NCBI GenBank assembly: GCA_016209155.1
Contig: JACQWU010000167.1
Span: 1-5,318 of the forward strand
DNA from: Candidatus Desantisiibacteriota bacterium
Lineage (GTDB): Bacteria > JACRDZ01
DNA: 5,318 nt
Direction: 5' to 3'
Both the position numbers and the translations under genes were made by a program. Of this stretch, positions 1 through 5,318 are shown piece after piece. Position 1 is the first letter of the stretch. The number at the start of each line of letters is the position of its first letter. Below the pieces are notes generated by a model, which saw only the letters and a program-made list of their open reading frames with translations, did not search any database and had not been told where the DNA came from.

Positions 1-236
1 TGATTGCTAAAAACAGTGTAAACACTTTACCTCATGAGACAGTCATTGCTTTCCTTGATCACGGTAATCCGAAAATTACAATAGAAGACAATATAAAAGA
101 AGCAGGAGAAGACTTAAAACAGCTTGAAAAATTTGGAATAGATATAGAAAAAGTATGTTCTCAAATCCAACTTGACGGAATTAAAGCTTTTCAGGATGCT
201 TTTAACAAACTTATTAAATCAATTGAAAATAAATGA
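1..236 (+). CDS. tal: Transaldolase, C-terminal part (5' end outside window)
   Basis: Seventy-seven codons are visible, read from base 3 to a TGA at 234-236. The peptide contains NTLPHETVIAFLDHGNP near its start and later a stretch reading LEKFGIDIEKV, followed by DGIKAFQDAFNKLI. This pattern (NT-P-T--AF-DHG, then L--GID---V, then G--AF--A---L) is the C-terminal signature of the longer transaldolases of the TalB-like/actinobacterial-cyanobacterial type. The family is cytosolic and moves a dihydroxyacetone unit from sedoheptulose 7-phosphate to glyceraldehyde 3-phosphate in the non-oxidative pentose phosphate pathway; the catalytic lysine would lie upstream of this window. The protein ends shortly after this motif, so it is not the transaldolase/phosphoglucose isomerase fusion seen in some bacteria. 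The next gene starts 20 nt downstream with no terminator between, which suggests co-transcription. The identification rests on recognition of the C-terminal motif only. Confidence 0.85.
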   Translation, partial: IAKNSVNTLPHETVIAFLDHGNPKITIEDNIKEAGEDLKQLEKFGIDIEKVCSQIQLDGIKAFQDAFNKLIKSIENK

Positions 237-241
237 TAATT

Positions 242-249
242 AGGGAGGT
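242..249 (+). promoter_or_regulatory. Ribosome binding site deciding a TTG start
   Basis: AGGGAGGT is a near-perfect Shine-Dalgarno sequence, seven bases upstream of a TTG at 257. No ATG or GTG in this frame lies at a usable distance, and the TTG start gives a complete signal peptide, whereas the first internal ATG (305) would cut it away. TTG is therefore the likely start codon. Confidence 0.75.
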
Positions 250-256
250 ATAAATA

Positions 257-1171
257 TTGGGATTAAGATATAAAAAAATTATAGTATCAACTATTATATC
301 TGTCATGCTTTTATCTTTACCGGTCATAGCTCAGGAGGAGGATGAAAATCCGCCTGTTCGCAATATGGATGAATTTGTTGAAAAAACTGTAAATAAAATA
401 TCAAAAGTAATACCTTTTATTTCCGGATATGTAATATATAAAAAAGATAATGATATATATATAGATTTAGGGAGAAAACAAAGTGTTATACAGGATATGG
501 AATTTGAAGTATATAGAGAAGGAAAAGACATAAAGCATCCTGTTCGAGATGAATATACCGGAAAAGTTGAAGAAAAAATAGGAGAATTAAAAACAAAAAT
601 CCTGCGTGATACACTTTCTATAACAGAAGCTGTAAATTTAATACCAGACCGGCAGGTGGAGGCCGGGGATAAGGTATACTCAAAAAAAAGATGGGACAAA
701 ATAGCTATTCTTCCTATTGCCAATCCAAAAAAAGAGCAGAACTATTTCACTAAAATTCTATATGATTTAATAAGGGATAAAATTGTTCACACAACTTCTC
801 TTACTATTATAACCAAAAATGATGTTGAAAAAGCACTTTATGATCTGGGACTCGAAAATTCAAATAATTTTCTTTCAGATAAAGCTGTCAGAGCTATTGG
901 AAATAAATTAAAAGCAGAAATAATAATCTTCGGGAATCTGCTGGATATCGGAGAAAACCTTTTTTTAACTCTGCGTTTTGCAAACTCTGAGGACGGAAGC
1001 ACTTTTTTTGTAGTAAATACTGAACTTAAAAAAGAAAGATCCCTGCGGGCTTTAATATATACTATGTCACAGACGGAAGAAGCTGTACCTGTTGAAAAAA
1101 AGATGAAGATAATTAAAGCGCCTCTTTTTTATTCCACAATGGTGATGCTTTTACAGCAAAAGATATCATAG
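257..1171 (+). CDS. Secreted FlgT/CsgG-like (TolB-N-like) envelope protein, probably the 5' half of a disrupted fusion gene
   Basis: The TTG-started frame encodes 304 residues. Residues 1-25 form a Sec signal peptide: basic MGLRYKK, a hydrophobic core, and a likely cleavage after VIA. There is no lipobox cysteine. Residues 55-142 resemble a small beta-rich FlgT-type domain (GYVIYKKDNDIYIDLG, then FEVYREGKDIKHPV, closing at AGDKVY). Residues 147-258 resemble the CsgG/TolB-N fold: KIAILPI strand, IITKNDVEKAL helix, then AIGNKLKAEIIIFGNLL and a strand reading LFLTLRF. Such domains act in the periplasm or outer envelope of Gram-negative bacteria; a specific role cannot be assigned. After about residue 290 the protein no longer looks natural. 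From base 1132 the solute-binding-protein frame takes over one base out of phase, so the last 14 residues are probably a frameshift product. Downstream of transaldolase by 20 nt, likely the same operon. Domain calls are by pattern only. Confidence 0.7.
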   Translation: MGLRYKKIIVSTIISVMLLSLPVIAQEEDENPPVRNMDEFVEKTVNKISKVIPFISGYVIYKKDNDIYIDLGRKQSVIQDMEFEVYREGKDIKHPVRDEYTGKVEEKIGELKTKILRDTLSITEAVNLIPDRQVEAGDKVYSKKRWDKIAILPIANPKKEQNYFTKILYDLIRDKIVHTTSLTIITKNDVEKALYDLGLENSNNFLSDKAVRAIGNKLKAEIIIFGNLLDIGENLFLTLRFANSEDGSTFFVVNTELKKERSLRALIYTMSQTEEAVPVEKKMKIIKAPLFYSTMVMLLQQKIS

Positions 1172-2424
1172 ATTCATGGCAATATGAAATTTTAAACGGA
1201 CAATCCTACGGAGCAAAATTTATACTGGGTAAAATAGCTGGAGTTCAAAATTATAAAAACAAAGAGGATAAGCTTGAAGGACTTGAAATTCTCGATGACT
1301 ATACACTCCAGATATCTTTAAATGAAGCAGACTATGATTTTTTGTATAAACTTACACACATTAATACTTCTGTTTTTTCAGCTAAATCTTTTTCGAATGA
1401 AAATCCAAAAAATTTAATAGGTACAGGTCCTTTTAAATTAATAGATCAAACAAACGAAAAAATAACTCTTGAATTAAATAATAATTATTTTCAAGGAGCA
1501 CCGTCTGTCGATAGGATCGAATATACTACTATTACAAATCCTGCTGCTGAGTACCAAAAATTTCTTGCCGGAGAAATTGATTATTATCATCAAAGTATAA
1601 CTAAAGACGGGAAAAAATACGAAAATATTATTAATTCTGATTTCCCTGATATTTACTATATAGCCATTAATTGCCAGTACGCGCCTTTTAACAATGAAAA
1701 AATACGTCAGGCTTTGAATTATGCTGTTAACAGAGAAAATTTCACAAAATTTTTTAATAGTGTATCCATTTCAAATACAATTCTTCCTTCGAACATACAA
1801 CAATCCGACAGCTCAAAAATTGTATTTCCGTACATTTTTAATCCTCAAGAGGCTCGCAAAATACTGGATGAAAACGGATACTCCTCAACTTATTTAGGTC
1901 AGGAGTTTACTCTTGTTTATCCGGATTCTGATCCGTCATTTAAAAGCATTGCTGAAAAAGTTCAGGAAAATTTGATAGATATAGGGATCAACCTGCGCCT
2001 CGAAAGTAAAAACGCAAAGGAATTAGCCGTTATATATGAATCTTCCGCCCAGCCGGCATTTTTGTTGACTTCATTTCAATATATACCTTTTCCCGGCAGT
2101 GAACTTTACTTTTTAAAATCAGCATTCTCAACCCAAAATAAAGGCAATTACGGTAATTATGGATTATTCAGCAGCTCCATTGTCGACGCATTACTGTCTT
2201 CGTATAACGAAATCACTGAAAAAGAAAAAAAGACCGGCGCATACATAGAAATTGAAAATACTCTTCTGCGTGAAGCACCATGGATATTTATGATGAGCAG
2301 AAATAAAAAAATTATCAGGCAAAATTATTTATCAGGAATCAGCATTGGACAATATGGAATAAACTTAAGAAAAACATTTTTAATAAATAGCGGTGAACCT
2401 TCACCCGCAGAAGAAAAAAATTAG
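1117..2424 (+). pseudogene. Family 5 extracellular solute-binding protein (Dpp/Opp-type), 5'-truncated, out of frame with the preceding gene half
   Basis: This frame is open for 435 codons from just after a TAA at 1114-1116 to a TAG at 2422-2424. It is clearly SBP_bac_5: FHNGDAFTAKDIIDSW (from 1132), LEILDDYTLQISL, GTGPFKL at about 1420-1440, AGEIDYY, then APFNNEKIRQALNYAVNRE. These are the conserved landmarks of periplasmic peptide/nickel-type binding proteins that deliver substrates to an ABC importer. The family normally has some 80-90 residues before the FH-G motif, forming the start of lobe I. They are absent here, and no permease or ATPase genes are nearby. There is no ATG, GTG or ribosome binding site at the 5' end. 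The first TTG (1342) lies inside conserved sequence and is not a credible start. The likeliest reading is the C-terminal part of one protein with the 257-1171 frame, separated by a one-base shift at 1125-1131 or by a deletion that also removed the missing segment. A gene expressed by recoding cannot be excluded. Confidence 0.75.
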
Positions 2425-2452
2425 TCCCACAACTAAATGAAATCAATATAAT

Positions 2453-2540
2453 TAACCGCAAATGAACGCGAATAAACGCGAATTAGAATAAAAAAATTAG
2501 CGTCCATTAGCGTTTATTCGCGGTTAATTTAGTTTAATTT
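2453..2540. repeat. 88-bp imperfect inverted repeat, copy 1
   Basis: This copy matches 4019-4106 in the same orientation without gaps at 85 of 88 positions. The left arm is three consecutive decamers at 2456-2465, 2466-2475 and 2476-2485 (CCGCAAATGA, ACGCGAATAA, ACGCGAATTA). The right arm is three decamers in reverse complement at 2494-2503, 2504-2513 and 2514-2523. The arms can fold into a long imperfect hairpin around an A-rich loop. A non-palindromic tail, TAATTTAGTTTAATTT, follows in both copies, which fixes the orientation. Similar AACGCGAATAAACGCGAAT-type repeats are, from general recollection, found between genes of diverse environmental bacteria. Function is unknown. Confidence 0.9.
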
Positions 2541-2571
2541 TATGGTTAAAAAAAAGAAATAGAGAAAATAA

Positions 2572-2600
2572 TTGACTGATATTTCATTCTATGCTACCAT
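2572..2600 (+). promoter_or_regulatory. Sigma-70-type promoter with extended -10, for the ATPase gene
   Basis: TTGACT at 2572-2577 matches five of six -35 consensus bases. After exactly 17 bases comes TACCAT at 2595-2600 (four of six for -10), preceded by TG at 2592-2593 in the extended -10 position. Transcription would start near 2607, giving a leader of about 29 nt before the ATG at 2636. The promoter sits downstream of the repeat and is not part of it. Confidence 0.6.
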
Positions 2601-2624
2601 GATAGCTGTAAATGTAACAAATAT

Positions 2625-2630
2625 AGGGGA
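2625..2630 (+). promoter_or_regulatory. Ribosome binding site of the ATPase gene
   Basis: AGGGGA lies five bases upstream of the ATG at 2636 and supports that start codon. Confidence 0.6.
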
Positions 2631-2635
2631 TTGTT

Positions 2636-4015
2636 ATGGACTTAGAGGCAATAAAAACTTTTAATCCATGGTGGATAAATACGAAATATAGATTCGATTT
2701 GCAAAATTATATTGAAAGACATGTCCATAAAGAAATAGAAAAATATTTTAATGTCCCGCAAATAATTTCTTTATTAGGATTAAGACGAAGCGGGAAAACA
2801 ACATTGATGCAGCAGTATATCAACAAATTATTAAATGCTCAAACCCCTTCCGAATCTATTTTCTTTTTTTCTTTTGAAGATTATTTGGGTAAAAATGAAC
2901 CTGAAATTCTTGAAGATATTATCAATATCTATTTGCAAAAATTTTTACAAAAAGACATCTGGGATATAAAATCAATTCATTATATCTTCCTGGATGAAAT
3001 ACAATATATTAATCATTGGCAGGATTTAGTTAAAAGATTTTATGATAAAAATAGAAATTTAAAATTTATTATATCCGGTTCTTTTAGTTCTGTGATTAAA
3101 AAAAAATCAACCGAAAGTCTGGCAGGAAGAATATTTGAAATAAATATACCCCTTCTTTCATTCTCTGAGTATTGTTCTTTAAAAAATGTATTTCAAGAAA
3201 TCCCATTTTTCAGTATTAAAAATTTATTAGATATTTCTTCCTCTGATATAAAAAAAATAGAAAAATTCAATGATTTAAATTCAAGAAAGATAGAAATTAT
3301 ATATAGTGATTATTTATATAAAGGACAATTCCCTGAAATTAGTTTATTTAAAGATGAATCAATGGTAAATAATTATATTAGAGGTTCTATTCTGAAAAAA
3401 ATATTAACGGAAGATGCGCCTAAAATTTATAAAATTGAAAAGATTGGCGAGTTTGCAAGTATTTATAAAATAATTTCAAAAGAAACAGGAAATTTATTTG
3501 AAATACTTAATTTAGCCCGGGAAGTTGGAATAAATAAAGATACTTTAAATAATTACTTATATTATATGGAACAATTATTTTTAATAAGATTAATTTATAA
3601 TTATACGAGAAAATTAAGGCATCAATATCGTATCCAAAAAAAAATATATATTAGCAGCCCAAATTTTACCTGTAATGAGTTAAATATAAATAGTAATTCC
3701 TCGGCATTTTCTTTAATAGTTGGCAATCTTGTTGAAACTGCTGTTTATCAAATTATAAGCAAAGAATTTGAAAATGTATCTTTCTGGCGATATAGGGATA
3801 AAGAAGTAGATTTTATAATAGAAGACGGAGAAAATGTTATACCAATAGAAGTTAAATATGTAAATAAACTCCTGCCAAAACATTTGAAAAATTTATTGTA
3901 TTTTTTAGAATATAATAAGCTGGGATATGGGATTGTTATAACAAAGAATGAAATCAATTTGACAACAATAGACGGGAAAAAGATTTTGTTTTTGCCGGTT
4001 TGGGCTTTGGAGTAG
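2636..4015 (+). CDS. AAA_14/DUF4143-type ATPase with PD-(D/E)XK-like C-terminus
   Basis: A complete 459-residue protein, a usual length for this family. The N-terminal ATPase domain has Walker A GLRRSGKTT (residues 48-56), Walker B IHYIFLDEIQ (114-123, with D120 and E121), and the family's FIISGSFSSVI (145-154) followed by LAGRIFEINIPLLSFSEY (162-179). The middle, about 220-320, is helical and includes a segment at 286-319 that looks like a winged-helix. The C-terminal DUF4143 region carries GNLVETAV (E367), KEVDFII (D392) and IPIEVKY (E405, K407), spaced like a PD-(D/E)XK nuclease core. The family is widespread, cytosolic and often present in many copies. A DNA- or toxin-related role is often proposed, but the substrate is unknown. 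It has its own promoter and stands alone, bracketed by direct copies of the 88-bp repeat; the downstream copy begins three bases after its stop. It is intact, unlike its neighbours. Function beyond ATP binding and possible nuclease fold is inference. Confidence 0.9.
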   Translation: MDLEAIKTFNPWWINTKYRFDLQNYIERHVHKEIEKYFNVPQIISLLGLRRSGKTTLMQQYINKLLNAQTPSESIFFFSFEDYLGKNEPEILEDIINIYLQKFLQKDIWDIKSIHYIFLDEIQYINHWQDLVKRFYDKNRNLKFIISGSFSSVIKKKSTESLAGRIFEINIPLLSFSEYCSLKNVFQEIPFFSIKNLLDISSSDIKKIEKFNDLNSRKIEIIYSDYLYKGQFPEISLFKDESMVNNYIRGSILKKILTEDAPKIYKIEKIGEFASIYKIISKETGNLFEILNLAREVGINKDTLNNYLYYMEQLFLIRLIYNYTRKLRHQYRIQKKIYISSPNFTCNELNINSNSSAFSLIVGNLVETAVYQIISKEFENVSFWRYRDKEVDFIIEDGENVIPIEVKYVNKLLPKHLKNLLYFLEYNKLGYGIVITKNEINLTTIDGKKILFLPVWALE

Positions 4016-4018
4016 GGG

Positions 4019-4106
4019 TAACCGCTAATGGACGCGAATAAACGCGAATTAAAATAAAAAAATTAGCGTCCATTAGCGTTTATTCGCGGTTAATTTAGTT
4101 TAATTT
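4019..4106. repeat. 88-bp imperfect inverted repeat, copy 2
   Basis: This copy is identical in length, orientation and tail to 2453-2540, with three substitutions. Left-arm decamers are at 4022-4031 (CCGCTAATGG), 4032-4041 (ACGCGAATAA) and 4042-4051 (ACGCGAATTA). Right-arm decamers are at 4060-4069, 4070-4079 and 4080-4089 on the opposite strand. It lies between the converging ends of the ATPase gene and the SEC-C gene, where a hairpin could act as a two-way transcription stop. That role is inference, because no strong U-tract follows directly. Confidence 0.9.
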
Positions 4107-4115
4107 ACTCAGTTC

Positions 4116-4232
4116 TTATTTTCCAAGACAGCATTTTTTGTATTTCCTTCCACTGCCGCACGGGCATGGATCATTTCTACCTACTTTTTTTTCAGAAGAT
4201 AATTGTATTGTTTCATTCCGATACTTTTTTTT
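4116..4232 (-). pseudogene. Detached SEC-C zinc-binding tail, in frame beyond a TAA stop
   Basis: Read on the minus strand, the codons after the TAA at 4233-4235 stay open for 38 residues to a TAA at 4116-4118. They end in [17 protein letters not shown] followed by CCLGK. This is an essentially perfect SEC-C motif, the zinc-binding module first known from the SecA C-terminus and found at the end of many unrelated proteins. It has the same frame as the 4233-4988 gene and no start or ribosome binding site of its own, so it is almost certainly that gene's original C-terminus. A substitution to TAA next to a run of ten A's, a sequencing error, or readthrough could explain the interruption. Confidence 0.8.
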
Positions 4233-4988
4233 TTAATTTTTATAAAGAATTCGCAGTTGGTTATGTCTTTTGGAGAATATTGACGCCCAGTTTTTCTGGC
4301 TAAAAAGTTCAGCCATTAATTTTTTAGGAGTAATTTCTATGTCTTTACTTAATTCTTCAACTTTCCATGAATTATTTTTATAATCTAAATATATAGTAGT
4401 ATAAAACTCTTCAAGACTATCCGCTTCGGTTATAGGAATAAAATTAATAAATGTACCAGTGCAATCGCATGAACTCGATACACAATATTGGTCATCAATA
4501 AGAAATTTTTTATTATCAATTTCAAAGATTATATTTTCAGAGAATGGCAATATCTCATAAAAACCAACATTAAGAGCATCCTCTTCAATTTCGTCCATTG
4601 GGAATTCTGTTTCCATTTTTTCTATGTCTGTTGTTTTTGTGCAAAATATTTTATAATCTGTATAAAGTTTGTGAAAGAAATCCCAATCTTCTTTTTTTAA
4701 TTCTTTTACAAAATCTTTTGCAAATTTGATGTCAAAATTAGAATTATCATCAACTTTATCCTTATCTATATTTTTTTGAAAAACATCAATACTAAATTCA
4801 TGTGTTTTCTGTTCACCGTTGTTTTTTGATTGTTCATTTATAAGATTAAAATATATTGTCCCGCAATTACAGGAAAGGTTGTGACATATCTTAAGTTCTC
4901 CTGAAAATTGTTTTCCTTTAAATTCACCTTCATCAAAAATAAAACTGATTTTATCCGGTTTGTTTTTTTTAATGACATTTAAAATCAT
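4233..4988 (-). CDS. Cysteine-rich SEC-C-family protein of unknown function, lacking its SEC-C tail because of a TAA stop
   Basis: The 251-residue frame starts at an ATG (4986-4988) with AAAGGA five bases upstream. It contains two copies of one short motif: C35-x4-C40-x-C42, followed by GTIYFNLI, and C169-x4-C174-x-C176, followed by TGTFINFI. The identical cysteine spacing and the aromatic beta strand that follows suggest an internal duplication of a small metal-binding beta domain. A helical, acidic and lysine-rich stretch (about 85-140) separates them. There are no signal peptide or membrane segments, so a cytosolic location is likely. With the in-frame SEC-C tail (4116-4232) the full protein would be about 290 residues with three putative metal sites. 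I recognise it as a SEC-C-containing protein of unknown function. It converges with the ATPase gene and lies 147 nt downstream of the RecG-like gene on the same strand. Confidence 0.75.
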   Translation of the reverse strand: MILNVIKKNKPDKISFIFDEGEFKGKQFSGELKICHNLSCNCGTIYFNLINEQSKNNGEQKTHEFSIDVFQKNIDKDKVDDNSNFDIKFAKDFVKELKKEDWDFFHKLYTDYKIFCTKTTDIEKMETEFPMDEIEEDALNVGFYEILPFSENIIFEIDNKKFLIDDQYCVSSSCDCTGTFINFIPITEADSLEEFYTTIYLDYKNNSWKVEELSKDIEITPKKLMAELFSQKNWASIFSKRHNQLRILYKN

Positions 4989-5016
4989 GGTAATCCTTTC
5001 ATTTTTATTATAAAAA

Positions 5017-5046
5017 AATATAAATTGAGCATATTTGGAATGGGAA
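5017..5046 (-). promoter_or_regulatory. Weak candidate promoter for the SEC-C gene
   Basis: On the minus strand, TTCCCA (5041-5046, four of six -35 bases) is followed after 18 bases by TATATT (5017-5022, five of six -10 bases), about 30 nt before the start codon. In DNA this AT-rich such matches arise easily by chance, so this is only a candidate. Confidence 0.25.
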
Positions 5047-5119
5047 AACCAATGAAGCTACAAATATTGTCCTACCTTTTCAGGTTATTGAACAAGTATC
5101 GAAGTTAACCCTTATGTAA
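5024..5119 (+). pseudogene. Possible remnant of a protein-coding gene
   Basis: A frame bounded by a TAA just upstream (5021-5023) and a TAA at 5117-5119 reads IWNGKTNEATNIVLPF, then QVIEQV, before ending in SKLTLM. It has no start codon or ribosome binding site, yet the composition is more protein-like than expected by chance in such AT-rich DNA. It loosely recalls segments of restriction-modification or methyltransferase proteins, but I cannot assign it. It lies in the gap between two minus-strand genes and runs opposite to them. It may be a decayed fragment or chance. Confidence 0.25.
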
Positions 5120-5135
5120 AAAAGAAACAGATACA

Positions 5136-5318
5136 TTAATTTTGTTTACGTGGTATAGTTAATATAAATTCACTAGATGTTAATTCAAAACTAACATCTT
5201 TACCAAGAGATTCTTTTACAGTCTTAATGATTCTTTTTACTCCGCTGCCCATATCGGTTACCATTTTCATTTTTATAAGAAGATTATAAATTGTTGGATT
5301 GCGTAACACGTGTGATCC
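5136..5318 (-). CDS. RecG-like/AlbA-type ATP-binding regulator, C-terminal part (5' end outside window)
   Basis: Sixty codons are visible on the minus strand, from the window edge to a TAA at 5136-5138. The peptide reads LRNPTIYNLLIKMKMVTDMG, then SGVKRIIKTVKES, then a strand ending FELTSSEFILTIPRK. This fits the C-terminus of proteins annotated as putative transcriptional regulators or RecG-like helicases with an N-terminal AlbA_2 (Schlafen-type) domain and a C-terminal HATPase_c_4 domain. Their usual pattern is RNP-I---L-R-G-ITD-GTGI-RI followed by a final beta strand ending TIPR. Here SG replaces the usual TG in that motif. These proteins are common in accessory regions, and their target is usually unknown. 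The nucleotide-binding core lies upstream, outside the window, so activity cannot be judged. Confidence 0.65.
   Translation of the reverse strand, partial: GSHVLRNPTIYNLLIKMKMVTDMGSGVKRIIKTVKESLGKDVSFELTSSEFILTIPRKQN

Larger units (their letters stand above)
2425..2635. other. Intergenic region with repeat and promoter
   Basis: This 211-base gap carries no ORF I would support. It holds the first 88-bp repeat (2453-2540) followed by A-rich DNA and the promoter and ribosome binding site of the ATPase gene. The solute-binding reading frame ends without an obvious simple rho-independent terminator; the hairpin-forming repeat is the only candidate for stopping transcription. Confidence 0.6.
4989..5135. 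other. Gap between two minus-strand genes
   Basis: This stretch separates the RecG-like gene from the SEC-C gene. It holds the ribosome binding site of the latter (4994-4999 on the opposite strand), a weak candidate promoter, and the possible coding remnant at 5024-5119. I see no terminator hairpin with a T-tract after the RecG-like gene. Confidence 0.5.

Noticed and set aside
331-723. 130-codon minus-strand ORF
   Set aside because: It lies wholly inside the signal-peptide/FlgT-like gene, has no recognisable motif and looks like an antisense shadow.
1342-1344. TTG as the start of the solute-binding protein
   Set aside because: Clear solute-binding family sequence continues upstream in the same frame to about 1132, and no ribosome binding site precedes this codon.
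3748-3957. 69-codon minus-strand ORF
   Set aside because: Antisense to the conserved PD-(D/E)XK-like end of the ATPase gene; no motif or ribosome binding site of note.
2453-4106. CRISPR or classic insertion sequence
   Set aside because: There are only two repeat copies with a full gene between them, and no transposase or spacer-like array is present.
4488-4700. 70-codon plus-strand ORF rich in Phe and Ile
   Set aside because: Antisense shadow of the Lys/Glu-rich SEC-C-family gene; the hydrophobicity is a by-product of reading AAA/GAA codons in reverse.
5040-5111. Small ATG-started plus-strand ORF (MGKPMKLQ...)
   Set aside because: Only 23 codons, without a clear ribosome binding site, in a different frame from the more protein-like fragment at the same place.
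5175-5199. Inverted repeat AGATGTTA ... TAACATCT with a 9-base loop
   Set aside because: Arms are perfect but AT-rich and only eight bases, inside coding sequence of the RecG-like gene, with no T-tract; likely chance.

Overview
The window is AT-rich bacterial DNA with short intergenic gaps, AGGAGG-like ribosome binding sites and a periplasmic solute-binding protein, which suggests a low-GC, probably Gram-negative, environmental bacterium. The sequence does not let me name a phylum. No RNA genes, CRISPR array, transposase or replication origin are visible.

Layout. (1) 1-236, + strand: the last 77 codons of a transaldolase. (2) 257-1171, + strand, 20 nt downstream and probably co-transcribed: a secreted protein with a FlgT/CsgG-like (TolB-N-like) envelope module. 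Its reading frame runs straight into a second frame, 1117-2424, encoding most of a family 5 (Dpp/Opp-type) solute-binding protein that has no start codon and lacks its N-terminal part. The two pieces look like one gene broken by a frameshift or a small deletion near 1110-1131. (3) 2425-2635: intergenic DNA with an 88-bp hairpin-like repeat and a good sigma-70-type extended -10 promoter. (4) 2636-4015, + strand: a complete AAA_14/DUF4143-type ATPase with a PD-(D/E)XK-like C-terminus. (5) 4019-4106: a second copy of the 88-bp repeat in the same orientation (85/88 identical), so the ATPase gene is bracketed by direct copies. (6) 4116-4988, - strand: a cysteine-rich protein with a duplicated CX4CXC motif. 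Its SEC-C zinc-binding tail lies in the same frame but beyond an in-frame TAA. (7) 4989-5135: a short gap with a possible gene remnant. (8) 5136-5318, - strand: the C-terminal end of a RecG-like/AlbA-type ATP-binding regulator.

How it fits together. The transaldolase and the envelope/solute-binding gene appear to form one transcription unit. The ATPase has its own promoter and stands alone between repeats. The right-hand part (SEC-C protein, RecG-like regulator, possible remnant) looks like accessory DNA. Two separate disruptions, a frameshift and an in-frame stop, both near homopolymers, mean that either this region is decaying or the assembly has errors there. I see no convincing new multi-gene system. 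The most interesting items are the interrupted fusion gene, the decamer-built repeats around the ATPase gene and the stop-separated SEC-C tail.
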